Assembly (NCBI GenBank): GCA_035267785.1
Contig: DATFLL010000131.1
Location: forward strand, 1-56,195
Origin: DATFLL01 sp035267785
GTDB taxonomy: Bacteria; Pseudomonadota; Gammaproteobacteria; DATFLL01
Direction of reading: 5' to 3'
Length of the DNA: 56,195 bases
Shown here in pieces: positions 45,966 through 53,785 of the stretch (its first letter is position 1; each line of letters starts with the position of its first letter). The translations under genes and the position numbers were made by a program. Below the pieces are notes generated by a model. It searched no databases. It was not told the origin of the DNA and saw only the letters and a program-made list of their open reading frames with translations.

Positions 45966-45972
45966 GGCCGAT

Positions 45973-47496
45973 CTAGGCCGCGTAAGTTTCCGCATACTCG
46001 TCGCGCAGGATGTTCTTTTGGACCTTGCCCATGGTGTTGCGGGGCAGTGCGTCGACGAAGAACACGCGCTTGGGAACCTTGTAATTGGCGAGCACCTGCT
46101 TGAGCTCGGCAATAATGGCCGCCTCGTCGGGTTGGGCGGCGCCGGCGTCGCGCACGACCACGGCCGTGACCCCTTCGCCGAAATCCGGGTGGGGCACGCC
46201 GATGACGGCCGATTCGACGACGCCGTCGAGGCCGTCGATGAGCTGTTCGATCTCCTTGGGATAGACGTTGTAGCCGCCGCTGATCACCATATCCTTGTCG
46301 CGCCCGACGATGGAGACGTAGCCGTCGGCGTCGATGCAGGCCACGTCGCCGGTCTTGAAGTAGCCGTCGGGTGTGAATTCCTCGGCGGTCTTCTCCGGCA
46401 TTTGCCAGTAGCCCTTGAAGACGTTGTCGCCCCTGACCTGCAGCTGGCCCGTTTCACCGATCGCCAAGGCCTTGCCGTCGGCGTCGACCACGCGCACCTC
46501 CACGCCGGGCAGCGGCGGGCCGACGGTACCGGCGCGGCGTTCGCCGTCCAGGGGGTTGGAGGTATTCATGCCGGTTTCGGTCATACCGTAGCGCTCGAGA
46601 ATGGTGTGGCCCGTGCGCTGGCGGAACTCTTCGAAGGTCTGCTCCAGCAGCGGCGCCGAGCCGGAGGTGAACAGGCGCATGTTGCGGCAGGTATGTTCAT
46701 CGAAGCCGGGCTCGGCCAACAGGCGCGTGTAGTAGGTCGGCACGCCCATGAATGCGGTCGAGCGGGGGAGCAGCCGCACGATGTGCTCGGCATCGAAGCG
46801 GCGCAGGAAGATCATGCGCGCCCCGGCCAGCAGCACGCAGTGGCAGGCGACGAACAGGCCGTGGATATGGAAGATCGGCAGCGCGTGGAGCAGGATGTCC
46901 TCGGCCGTAAAGCCCCAGGCCTGCTGCAGCGCCTGGCCGTTGGCCGCCAGGTTGCCGTGGGTGATCATGGCCCCCTTGGGCTTGCCGGTCGTACCGGAGG
47001 TATAGAGGATAACCGCCACGTCGTCGCTCTCGCAGGGGACGGGCTCGAATTCGGCGCCTGTCTCGGCCGTGGCGTCCATCAGGCTGCCGGCGCCGTCGGC
47101 GTCGAGCGTAAACACGTGTCCCACCTCGTGCTCGGCCGCCAGGTCATGCATGGTATCGCGCGCCTCGGGGCGGCACACGACCACGCGCGGATTGGCATTG
47201 CCCAGGAAGTAGGCGACTTCCTGCTCGGTGTAAGCGGTGTTCAGCGGCAGGTAGATGCAGCCGGCGCGCAGGCAGCCCAGGTACAGGAACAGCGCCTCGG
47301 GGGACTTGTCGACCTGCACGGCCACCCGTTCGCCCTTGCCCACGCCCAGCTCGCACAGAAAACGGGCCAGCCGGGCGGTCTCCTGCTCCAGATCGCCGTA
47401 GGTGTACAGTCGGCCGTCTTCGGTTTCCAGGAAGGTCTGGTCACGCGTGCTCGGGAAACGGCTCGCGAACAGCGAATAGATATTCTTATTGCTCAA
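45973..47496 (-). CDS. matB: Malonyl-CoA synthetase (acyl-CoA ligase family)
   Basis: AMP-forming ligase of 507 residues that activates malonate to malonyl-CoA. The P-loop AMP-binding motif is YTSGTTGKPKGAMITHGN; ERYGMTETGMNTSNPLDGER and the TGDVACIDADGYVSIVGRDK hinge follow. The catalytic Lys region is LPRNTMGKVQKNIL. RYGMTETGM and the surrounding text match MatB-type enzymes, and the assignment is supported by malonyl-CoA decarboxylase and a TRAP transporter encoded just across the divergent promoter. It reads away from the GntR gene and shares its 160-base control region. Confidence 0.92.
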   Translation of the reverse strand: MSNKNIYSLFASRFPSTRDQTFLETEDGRLYTYGDLEQETARLARFLCELGVGKGERVAVQVDKSPEALFLYLGCLRAGCIYLPLNTAYTEQEVAYFLGNANPRVVVCRPEARDTMHDLAAEHEVGHVFTLDADGAGSLMDATAETGAEFEPVPCESDDVAVILYTSGTTGKPKGAMITHGNLAANGQALQQAWGFTAEDILLHALPIFHIHGLFVACHCVLLAGARMIFLRRFDAEHIVRLLPRSTAFMGVPTYYTRLLAEPGFDEHTCRNMRLFTSGSAPLLEQTFEEFRQRTGHTILERYGMTETGMNTSNPLDGERRAGTVGPPLPGVEVRVVDADGKALAIGETGQLQVRGDNVFKGYWQMPEKTAEEFTPDGYFKTGDVACIDADGYVSIVGRDKDMVISGGYNVYPKEIEQLIDGLDGVVESAVIGVPHPDFGEGVTAVVVRDAGAAQPDEAAIIAELKQVLANYKVPKRVFFVDALPRNTMGKVQKNILRDEYAETYAA

Positions 47497-47524
47497 TGGC
47501 TTAACGTGTCCCCGGTTCTGGCGC

Positions 47525-47580
47525 TTGACAGCAAGATCGGGCTGTCACTAGACTGCTTTGAAAATTTATAATTATAAATT
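47525..47580 (+). promoter_or_regulatory. GntR-gene promoter with palindromic operator
   Basis: TTGACA (47525-47530), an 18-base spacer and TAGACT (47549-47554) form a sigma-70-like promoter. Just beyond it is a perfect 18-bp palindrome AATTTATAATTATAAATT (47563-47580), followed by the related direct repeat AATTACAAATTACAA. In GC-rich DNA this AT island is a strong operator candidate. Its location between matB and the gntR/transport genes suggests autoregulation and malonate-dependent control by the GntR protein. Confidence 0.7.
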
Positions 47581-47655
47581 ACAAATTACAATATAGCGCC
47601 GAACCGAGTGACGGCTCAACCACAAGCAGGCGGCCACCGAGAGATTTCCCGCTCA

Positions 47656-48333
47656 ATGACCGATCGTATCGCCTCCAGCGCCCTCTATCAGCAGGTCGCC
47701 GACCGGTTGCGTCGACGTATCTATCAGCACCAGCTGCGCCCGGGCGAGGCCATCGACGAGAAGGCCCTGTGCGACGAGCTGGGTATCAGCCGCACCCCGC
47801 TGCGCGAGGCGCTCAAGGTCCTCAACGCCGAGGGGCTGGTCGAGCTGGTGCCGCGCCGGGGCTGTTTCGTCAAGCGCCTGGATATCGCCGAGCTCGACGA
47901 GCTGTTTCCGGTCATGGCGGTCCTGGAGGGGCTGTGCGCCCGCGAGGCGGTGCGCCGCGCCACGCCCCCCGACCTGGCCCGGCTGGAGGAGATTCACGCC
48001 GAATTGGAGCGCTATGCGGCAGAAGGCAATATCGACGACTATTATGAACAGAATCGCCGCTTCCACCAGGTGGTACAGGAGCTTTCGGGCAACCGCTGGC
48101 TGCAGCGGGTCTCGGCGGACCTGCGGCGCATCATGCGCCTGGCGCGTCACGAGCAGCTGACTGTACCGGGACGGTTGCAGGCCTCGCTGGAGGAACACCG
48201 CAGCGTCATGGAAGCGTTTCGCAGCGGCGATGCCGAACGGGCCGACCGCTGCATGCAGGAACACCTGATTCAACAGGGCGTGGCCCTGGACCGTCTGGCG
48301 GCAAACGGCGACGATCCCGCCGTTGTCGTGTAA
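47656..48333 (+). CDS. GntR/FadR-family (FCD) regulator, probable malonate regulator
   Basis: The 225-residue repressor-type protein has an N-terminal winged helix with RLRRRIYQHQLRPGEAIDEK and the helix-turn-helix LCDELGISRTPLREALKVLN. A helical FCD effector domain follows (LEELHAELERYAAE-like text; FHQVVQELSGN, LEEHRSVMEAFRSGDAERA). ATG 47656 gives the canonical start; a GTG at 47608 would add 16 residues. By analogy with MatR it would sense malonate and control matB and the downstream TRAP operon; the specific effector is inference. Confidence 0.88.
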   Translation: MTDRIASSALYQQVADRLRRRIYQHQLRPGEAIDEKALCDELGISRTPLREALKVLNAEGLVELVPRRGCFVKRLDIAELDELFPVMAVLEGLCAREAVRRATPPDLARLEEIHAELERYAAEGNIDDYYEQNRRFHQVVQELSGNRWLQRVSADLRRIMRLARHEQLTVPGRLQASLEEHRSVMEAFRSGDAERADRCMQEHLIQQGVALDRLAANGDDPAVVV

Positions 48334-48373
48334 CTCAGCCAATACCCCCAACACTCCAGAGGAGCATCCAACA

Positions 48374-49369
48374 ATGATAAGAGCGAAGACCCTACTCACT
48401 ACCGCGGTCCTGGCCCTGGGAGTTGCCCTGACCGGGCAGGCCAGTGCGGATACGGTCCTGCGCGCATCGCACCAGTGGCCCAAAGGCGACATGCGCGATG
48501 AGATGGTGCGCATCATTGCCCGCCAGGTCGAAAAGGATAACGTCGGACTGAAGATCCAGGTCTATCCCGGCAAGTCGCTGTTCAAGCCCAAGGAGCAGTG
48601 GAACGCCATCGTCAAGGGCCAGCTCGATATCACGGCCTTTCCGCTCGACTACGCCGGCGGCCGTCATCCGGAGTTCAACCTCACGCTGATGCCGGGTCTG
48701 GTTCGCAACCACGAGCATGCACAGCGCCTGGACCATTCCAAGTTCATGAAGCGCATCAAGAAAATCATCAACGATTCGGGCGCCATGGTGCTGGCCGACA
48801 CCTGGCTCGCCGGCGGCTTCGTCTCCAAAGGCAAGTGCGTCCTGGACCCGAAAGACGTCAAGGGCATGAATTTCCGTGCCGCGGGTAAGGCCTTCAACCA
48901 GATGCTCGCCGGCGCGGGTGCCTCGATCACCAGCATGCCGAGCTCGGAAATCTACTCCGCCCTTCAGACCGGCGTGCTCGACGGTGCCAACACCAGTTCA
49001 GCGAGCCTGGTCTCCTATCGCATCTACGAGCAGGTCAAGTGCCTGACCGCCCCGGGCAAGAACGCCCTGTGGTTCATGTACGAGCCGATCCTGATGTCCA
49101 AGAAGAGCTTCGACAAGCTCAACAAGAAGCAGCAGGAGACGATCCTCGCCGCCGGCAAGAAGGCCGAGAAGTATGCCTTCGAGCAGGGTAAAGAAGCGGA
49201 CAAGCGTCTGGTCGAGGCCTACAAGAAGCACGGCGTGAAGGTCGTCACCATGAACAAGAAGGAATTCGACGAATGGAAGAAGGTCGCCGACAAGACGTCG
49301 TATAAGAACTTCGCCGACCGCGTCAAGGGCGGTCGCGAGCTGCTCGACATGGCACTGTCGGTCAAGTAA
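48374..49369 (+). CDS. matP: TRAP transporter substrate-binding protein (DctP type)
   Basis: The 331-residue periplasmic binding protein has a signal peptide (LLTTAVLALGVALTGQASA) and a mature region starting DTVLRASHQWPKGDMRDEMV. The DctP-family pattern includes LKIQVYPGKSLFKPKEQWNA and FRAAGKAFNQMLAGAGASIT, followed by MPSSEIYSALQTGVLDGA. Context with matB and malonyl-CoA decarboxylase points to malonate as ligand, as in the rhizobial matPQM system. AGAGGAG lies upstream of the ATG. A strong hairpin separates it from the membrane subunit genes, consistent with higher expression of the binding protein. Confidence 0.92.
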   Translation: MIRAKTLLTTAVLALGVALTGQASADTVLRASHQWPKGDMRDEMVRIIARQVEKDNVGLKIQVYPGKSLFKPKEQWNAIVKGQLDITAFPLDYAGGRHPEFNLTLMPGLVRNHEHAQRLDHSKFMKRIKKIINDSGAMVLADTWLAGGFVSKGKCVLDPKDVKGMNFRAAGKAFNQMLAGAGASITSMPSSEIYSALQTGVLDGANTSSASLVSYRIYEQVKCLTAPGKNALWFMYEPILMSKKSFDKLNKKQQETILAAGKKAEKYAFEQGKEADKRLVEAYKKHGVKVVTMNKKEFDEWKKVADKTSYKNFADRVKGGRELLDMALSVK

Positions 49370-49383
49370 CGTTGAAGACAGCC

Positions 49384-49424
49384 CCTGTCGCCCGGCATGC
49401 GCGTGCCGGGCGACAGGCCTTTCT
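49384..49424 (+). terminator. Attenuator-type hairpin between matP and matQ
   Basis: A perfect 14-bp stem (49384-49397 with 49404-49417, arms beginning CCTGTCGCCC) has a 6-base loop and is followed by CCTTTCTCT. It lies 15 bases after the binding-protein stop. Partial termination or 3'-end protection here would raise binding protein over membrane subunits, as commonly found in TRAP and ABC operons. Confidence 0.75.
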
Positions 49425-49456
49425 CTGACGGTATCCTGCACGGCGTCCGTTATCGC

Positions 49457-49984
49457 ATGGAAACCTTCATTCGAATCGTTTGTGCGTTGTCGCGGCTCTG
49501 CGGCATCGTCGCCTCGCTTATGGTCCTGACGGCCGTACTGGTCGTATGCCAGATGGTCTTGACGCGTTACGTCTTCCACATGGCCTCATCGTGGCAGACC
49601 GAGTTCGTCACCTACATCCTGATCGCCGCGACCTTCATCGGCAGCCCCTACGTACTGCTCACCCGCGGGCACGTCAACGTGGATCTCGTCCCCATGTACG
49701 TGGGTCATCGCACGCGCTTCTGGCTCGCGCTGATCGCCTCCATCATCTCGCTGGCGTTTTGCCTCATCATCGCCTGGTACGGCTACGTGCTGTGGCAGGA
49801 ATCCTGGGACAAGGGCTGGCGCTCGGATACCATCTGGGCGGTGCGCCTGTGGATCCCCTATTTGGCGATGCCCATCGGCTTCGTTGTGCTGTCTTTGCAA
49901 TACGTGGTGGACATCCTCAGTCTGTTGACCGGGCGTGCACCGCCGTTCGGTCTGACACACGAGGACCTGCTGCGGGAGGATTGA
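49457..49984 (+). CDS. matQ: TRAP transporter small membrane subunit (DctQ type)
   Basis: The 175-residue protein has four membrane helices, as expected for DctQ: about 12-33, 47-65, 90-112 and 132-155, with MVLTRYVFHMASSWQTEFV matching the family. ATG 49457 starts METFIRIVCALSRL; an upstream in-frame ATG at 49397 would add 20 residues overlapping the attenuator hairpin. The stop nearly touches the GTG start of the large subunit (one base between). It forms the membrane complex with the next gene product. Confidence 0.88.
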   Translation: METFIRIVCALSRLCGIVASLMVLTAVLVVCQMVLTRYVFHMASSWQTEFVTYILIAATFIGSPYVLLTRGHVNVDLVPMYVGHRTRFWLALIASIISLAFCLIIAWYGYVLWQESWDKGWRSDTIWAVRLWIPYLAMPIGFVVLSLQYVVDILSLLTGRAPPFGLTHEDLLRED

Positions 49985-49985
49985 T

Positions 49986-51296
49986 GTGGACCCGTTGACC
50001 GCCGGTTTGTTGGTAATGGTCGCGCTCATTGTGCTGCTGCTCTCGGGCGCGCCCGTGGCGTTCTCGCTCGGCGCGGTGGCCATCGTGTTTTTGATTATCA
50101 GCGGTGGGGTGAGCAGTCTGAGTATCGTCGCCGACACGCTGTTCGGCGGGCTCAACGAATTCGCGCTGCTGTCCATCCCGATGTTCATCCTCATGGGCGC
50201 GGCGGTGGCCTCCTCGCGCGCGGGCGCCGATCTGTACGAGGCGCTGGAGCGCTGGCTGTACAAAGTGCCCGGCGGTCTCCTCATCTCCAACCTCGGTGCC
50301 TGTTCCATCTTCGCGGCGCTGTCCGGCTCCTCGCCGGCCACCTGCGCGGCCATCGGCAAGATGGGCATCCCGGAGATGAAAAAGCGCGGCTATCCCAGCA
50401 GCCTTGCCACCGGCGCCATCGCCGCCGGCGGCACCCTGGGCATTCTGATTCCGCCGAGCATCACGATGATCGTCTACGGTATCTCCACCGGCACCTCCAT
50501 CGGCCGGTTGTTCATCGCGGGGATCATTCCGGGGCTGATGCTCACGGTGCTGTTCATGGCCTGGTCGCTGTATTATGCCGCGCGCAAGGGATACCGCTTC
50601 AAGCTCGGTGATACGGGGTTCAGCTGGCGTCAAAAGCTGGAAATCCTGCCGCGCGTGCTGCCGTTTCTGATAATTATCGCGGCTGTGCTGTGGTCGCTGT
50701 ACGGCGGTGTGGCGACGCCCTCGGAGGCCGCCGGCGTCGGCGCCTTCTTCGCCATCATCATGGTGGTGGTGGTCTACCGCATGTGGCGCGCGCGCGAGTT
50801 GTGGGAGATCCTGCGCTCGGCGACACGTGAGTCGGTGATGATCATGATGATCATCGGCGCCGCCGCGCTGTTCAGCTACATGATGTCCTCGTTGTTCATC
50901 ACGCAGTCCCTGGCCGAGTGGATTGCCGCGCTGAACGTCAGTCCGTGGGTGCTGTTGGTCTTCATCAACCTGTTCCTCCTCGTGGCCGGTCTGTTCCTGC
51001 CGCCGGTGGCGGTCATCGTGATGGCCGCGCCGACCCTGGTCCCCATCATTCAGCATCACGGCTACGACCCGATCTGGTTCGGTGTGGTACTGACCATCAA
51101 TATGGAAATCGGATTGATCACGCCGCCCGTGGGACTGAACCTGTACGTCATCAATGGCATCGCCCCGGACGTGAAGCTGCCGACCATCCTGTGGGGCGCG
51201 CTGCCGTTCATGTTGTGCATGGTGCTGGCGATCATTTTGCTGACCGTCTTCCCCGAGATTGCCACCTGGCTGCCCAATCACCTGATGGGTAGCTGA
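49986..51296 (+). CDS. matM: TRAP transporter large membrane subunit (DctM type)
   Basis: The 436-residue transport subunit has about twelve helices. LLSGAPVAFSLGAVAIVF, the NEFALLSIPMFILMGA segment, FAALSGSSPATCAAIGKMGIP and GGTLGILIPPSITMIVYGI are standard DctM motifs, and the C-terminal half carries EIGLITPPVGLNLYVING. GTG is the start. The stop codon overlaps the matA ATG (TGATGA), so transport and decarboxylase genes are translationally coupled. That supports malonate as substrate. Confidence 0.92.
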   Translation: MDPLTAGLLVMVALIVLLLSGAPVAFSLGAVAIVFLIISGGVSSLSIVADTLFGGLNEFALLSIPMFILMGAAVASSRAGADLYEALERWLYKVPGGLLISNLGACSIFAALSGSSPATCAAIGKMGIPEMKKRGYPSSLATGAIAAGGTLGILIPPSITMIVYGISTGTSIGRLFIAGIIPGLMLTVLFMAWSLYYAARKGYRFKLGDTGFSWRQKLEILPRVLPFLIIIAAVLWSLYGGVATPSEAAGVGAFFAIIMVVVVYRMWRARELWEILRSATRESVMIMMIIGAAALFSYMMSSLFITQSLAEWIAALNVSPWVLLVFINLFLLVAGLFLPPVAVIVMAAPTLVPIIQHHGYDPIWFGVVLTINMEIGLITPPVGLNLYVINGIAPDVKLPTILWGALPFMLCMVLAIILLTVFPEIATWLPNHLMGS

Positions 51297-52741
51297 TGAT
51301 GCGTAACCGTTGGCTGGAACGACTGCTCGATTCGGTCGCCGATCGGGGCCGCGAGCTGCTCGGTCTCAAGAACGCCGAGAGCGGTGCCCCGGACGTCAAG
51401 TCGCTGTGCGATGCGCTGCTCAGCGGGCGAGGCGAGGCGTCGAATATTGCCCTGTCACGCGAGATATTGCGTGCCTACCAGGCGATGGATGCCGGGCAAC
51501 GGCTCGCCTTTTTCGAACTCCTGCACACCGAATACCGGCCCGACCCCGAGCGTATCCGCGCCGCTGCTCAGGCCTTTTTCGACAGCGACTCGGTCGACGA
51601 CTATCTCACTCTGTACGATGCCGTGGAGCCGCCGCGCCAGGAGCTGCTGCGTCGGCTGAACATGGCACCGCAGGCGACGGGCCAGCTGGTGGCGATGCGC
51701 GGCGAGCTTTTGGCCTTTTTGCGCGACCACCCCGAACTCAAGGACGTCGACGCCGATTTCAAGCACTTGTTGTATTCCTGGTTCAATCGCGGCTTCCTGC
51801 AGATCCGGCGCATCGACTGGCAGAGTCCCGCGGAGATTCTGGAGAAGCTCATCAGCTATGAGGCCGTGCACGCTATCCAGGGCTGGGACGATCTGCGCCG
51901 GCGCCTGGCCGAGGACCGGCGCTGTTTCGCGTTCTTCCACCCGGGGATGCCGGACGAGCCGCTGATCTTCGTCGAGGTGGCATTGGTGCGGGGGATGAGC
52001 GAGACAGTCGCGCCCCTGCTGGCGCTTGATGCGCCAGTGCTGCCCTTGCGCGAGGCCGACACTGCGATGTTCTACTCGATCAACAATACGCAGGCGGGGC
52101 TGCGCGGCGTCTCCTTCGGTAACTTTCTCATCAAGCAGGTGCTGGCCGAGCTGCGCGCCGAGCTGCCCGGTCTGGAGCGCTTCGCCACCATCTCGCCGAT
52201 GCCGCGATTCGCCTCCACGATCCGCGCCGCGGCGGCGGGCGAACGCTCCGGGCTGACCCGAGCCCACGTCGAACAGCTGCTGGAGGACTGGGCCGAACCC
52301 CTGCTCGAAGCCGCGCGGGCCGCTCGGAGCGGTTCGGGTATCGACTCGGCGGCCGATGCGCTGCTCGCCCTGGTCGACGATCAGGGCGGCGTCCCGCACG
52401 CCGAGGTTCTGGCCCAGCCCCTGACGCGTCTGGCGCTGGCCTATCTGACGCTGCCGCGCGAGCGCGGCGGTCTGGTCGACCCGGTGGCCGCCTTTCACCT
52501 GGCCAACGGTGCGCGCCTGGAGCGCATCGATCCCTTCGCCGATGCCTCGCGCGATCGGCTCACCGCGTCGTTCGGCGTGATGGTCAACTACCTCTACGAG
52601 CCCGAGGAGGTCGAGGCCAATCACGAGCGCTTTACCGCGACCGGCGAGGTCGCCATGTCCAAGGCACTGGCGCGTCAGTATCGCCAGCTGCGAGAGCGGC
52701 TGCCGCGCGCGACCGAAGGCCGCGGCGCGGTGGAGGCGTGA
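51296..52741 (+). CDS. matA: Malonyl-CoA decarboxylase
   Basis: Converts malonyl-CoA to acetyl-CoA and CO2. The 481-residue protein has the family arrangement: an N-terminal helical part (about 1-170) with LREILRAY-like text and HLLYSWFNRGFLQIRRIDW, then the GNAT-fold catalytic part with ISYEAVHAIQGWDDLRRRLA, RRCFAFFHPGMPDEPLIFVE, YSINNTQAGLRGVSFGNFLI and FATISPMPRF. Near 415-430 it has LARLLVN-like FHLANGARLERI. It completes the malonate pathway with matB. The first two codons are ATG ATG; either may start. The next gene begins 28 bases downstream. Confidence 0.93.
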   Translation: MMRNRWLERLLDSVADRGRELLGLKNAESGAPDVKSLCDALLSGRGEASNIALSREILRAYQAMDAGQRLAFFELLHTEYRPDPERIRAAAQAFFDSDSVDDYLTLYDAVEPPRQELLRRLNMAPQATGQLVAMRGELLAFLRDHPELKDVDADFKHLLYSWFNRGFLQIRRIDWQSPAEILEKLISYEAVHAIQGWDDLRRRLAEDRRCFAFFHPGMPDEPLIFVEVALVRGMSETVAPLLALDAPVLPLREADTAMFYSINNTQAGLRGVSFGNFLIKQVLAELRAELPGLERFATISPMPRFASTIRAAAAGERSGLTRAHVEQLLEDWAEPLLEAARAARSGSGIDSAADALLALVDDQGGVPHAEVLAQPLTRLALAYLTLPRERGGLVDPVAAFHLANGARLERIDPFADASRDRLTASFGVMVNYLYEPEEVEANHERFTATGEVAMSKALARQYRQLRERLPRATEGRGAVEA

Positions 52742-52769
52742 GGCGGCCGAGCGCCGCGGCGGGAATACG

Positions 52770-53561
52770 GTGAGTACGGATATCCTGATGCTGTTGGGCA
52801 TGGGTGCGCTGGCCGGCACCCTCGCGGGTCTGCTGGGTATCGGCGGCGGCATCATCATCGTGCCGGTGCTCGCACTCGTGTTCCAGCATCAGGGCGTCGA
52901 GTCCGCCGCGCTCATGCACGTGGCCATCGGCACCTCGCTGGGGACAATCGTCGTGACCTCTCTGTCCTCGATCCGGGCCCATCACCGCCGTGGTGCAATT
53001 CAATGGCCGGTGTTCCGCTATATCACTCCCGGGATCATTGTCGGCGGCTTCATCGGTGCAGCCGTCGCCGAGCAACTGCCCGGCGAGACGCTGCGCCTGG
53101 CCTTTTCCATCTTCATGCTGCTGGTTGCCGCGCAGATGGCGCTGGGCAACGCGGCGAAGCCGCATCGCACGCTGCCCGGCCGTGTCGGCCTGGCCGTCGC
53201 CGGTCTGGTCATCGGCAGCGTCTCGGCGCTGATGGGCGTGGGCGGGGGCTCGATGAGCGTGCCGTTTCTGACGTGGTGCAACATGGCGGTGCGCAACGCC
53301 GTCGCCACCTCGGCGGCGATCGGGCTGCCGATCGCCCTGTCCGGCTCCATCGGCTTCATAATCTCCGGCTGGAGCGCCGCGGCCCGCCCGGCCTGGAGCC
53401 TGGGCTATGTGAATCTGCCCGCCTTTCTCGGCATCGTGGTCGCCAGCACCCTGTTCGCCCCCCTGGGTGCGCGGCTGGCCCATACCATTCCCGAGCGCAC
53501 GCTCAAGCGCGTGTTTGCCGCGTTTTTGACCGTTCTGGGCCTTAAATTGCTGTTAGGCTGA
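52770..53561 (+). CDS. TauE/SafE-family membrane permease
   Basis: The 263-residue inner-membrane protein has seven to eight helices. Both halves carry the family glycine motif: GTLAGLLGIGGGIIIVPVLA and GSVSALMGVGGGSMSVPFLT. VAIGTSLGTIVVTSL and VATSAAIGLPIALSGSIGFI are typical of TauE/SafE proteins, which export sulfite or related organic anions. GTG 52770 is used. It lies 28 bases after the malonyl-CoA decarboxylase gene and may be the end of that operon, possibly exporting an anion. Confidence 0.88.
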   Translation: MSTDILMLLGMGALAGTLAGLLGIGGGIIIVPVLALVFQHQGVESAALMHVAIGTSLGTIVVTSLSSIRAHHRRGAIQWPVFRYITPGIIVGGFIGAAVAEQLPGETLRLAFSIFMLLVAAQMALGNAAKPHRTLPGRVGLAVAGLVIGSVSALMGVGGGSMSVPFLTWCNMAVRNAVATSAAIGLPIALSGSIGFIISGWSAAARPAWSLGYVNLPAFLGIVVASTLFAPLGARLAHTIPERTLKRVFAAFLTVLGLKLLLG

Positions 53562-53575
53562 GTCCGCGGCTCGGT

Positions 53576-53673
53576 CTATTGCCCTCAAGTCCCTGGGCCT
53601 TGAGTCGATAACTCAAAGGCGGCAATAGCGTTCCCCGCTATTTCCCGAGCAAATTTTGTGATTTTGGCTCGGC
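53576..53673 (+). other. Overlapping, mutually exclusive stem-loops upstream of the diguanylate cyclase
   Basis: CTATTGCC (53576-53583) pairs perfectly with GGCAATAG (53621-53628) and encloses a CTCAAG/CTTGAG hairpin (53584-53589/53599-53604). The second arm of the outer stem is also the first arm of another perfect hairpin, AATAGCG/CGCTATT (53624-53630/53636-53642). A third stem CCGAGC/GCTCGG (about 53645-53673) follows. This switch-like geometry lies in the 224-base gap between the permease and the diguanylate cyclase. No known riboswitch core and no T-tract was recognised. Confidence 0.5.
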
Positions 53674-53785
53674 CCGTCAGGCTGTACCATAGGTCGCCCT
53701 GGCTGATACGGACATCCCCCCGTGCCCACCTGCAGCCAGTTCTCATGGACGATCCAAATAATAAAGCGCCGACACATTACCAAGC

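Noticed and set aside
44604..46112. 502-codon minus-strand frame over the APC permease
   Set aside because: Gln/Arg/His-rich antisense translation of a membrane protein gene. The APC signature on the plus strand is clear.
49917..51281. 454-codon minus-strand frame over the TRAP large subunit
   Set aside because: His/Gln/Arg-rich antisense shadow of DctM, with no motif of its own.
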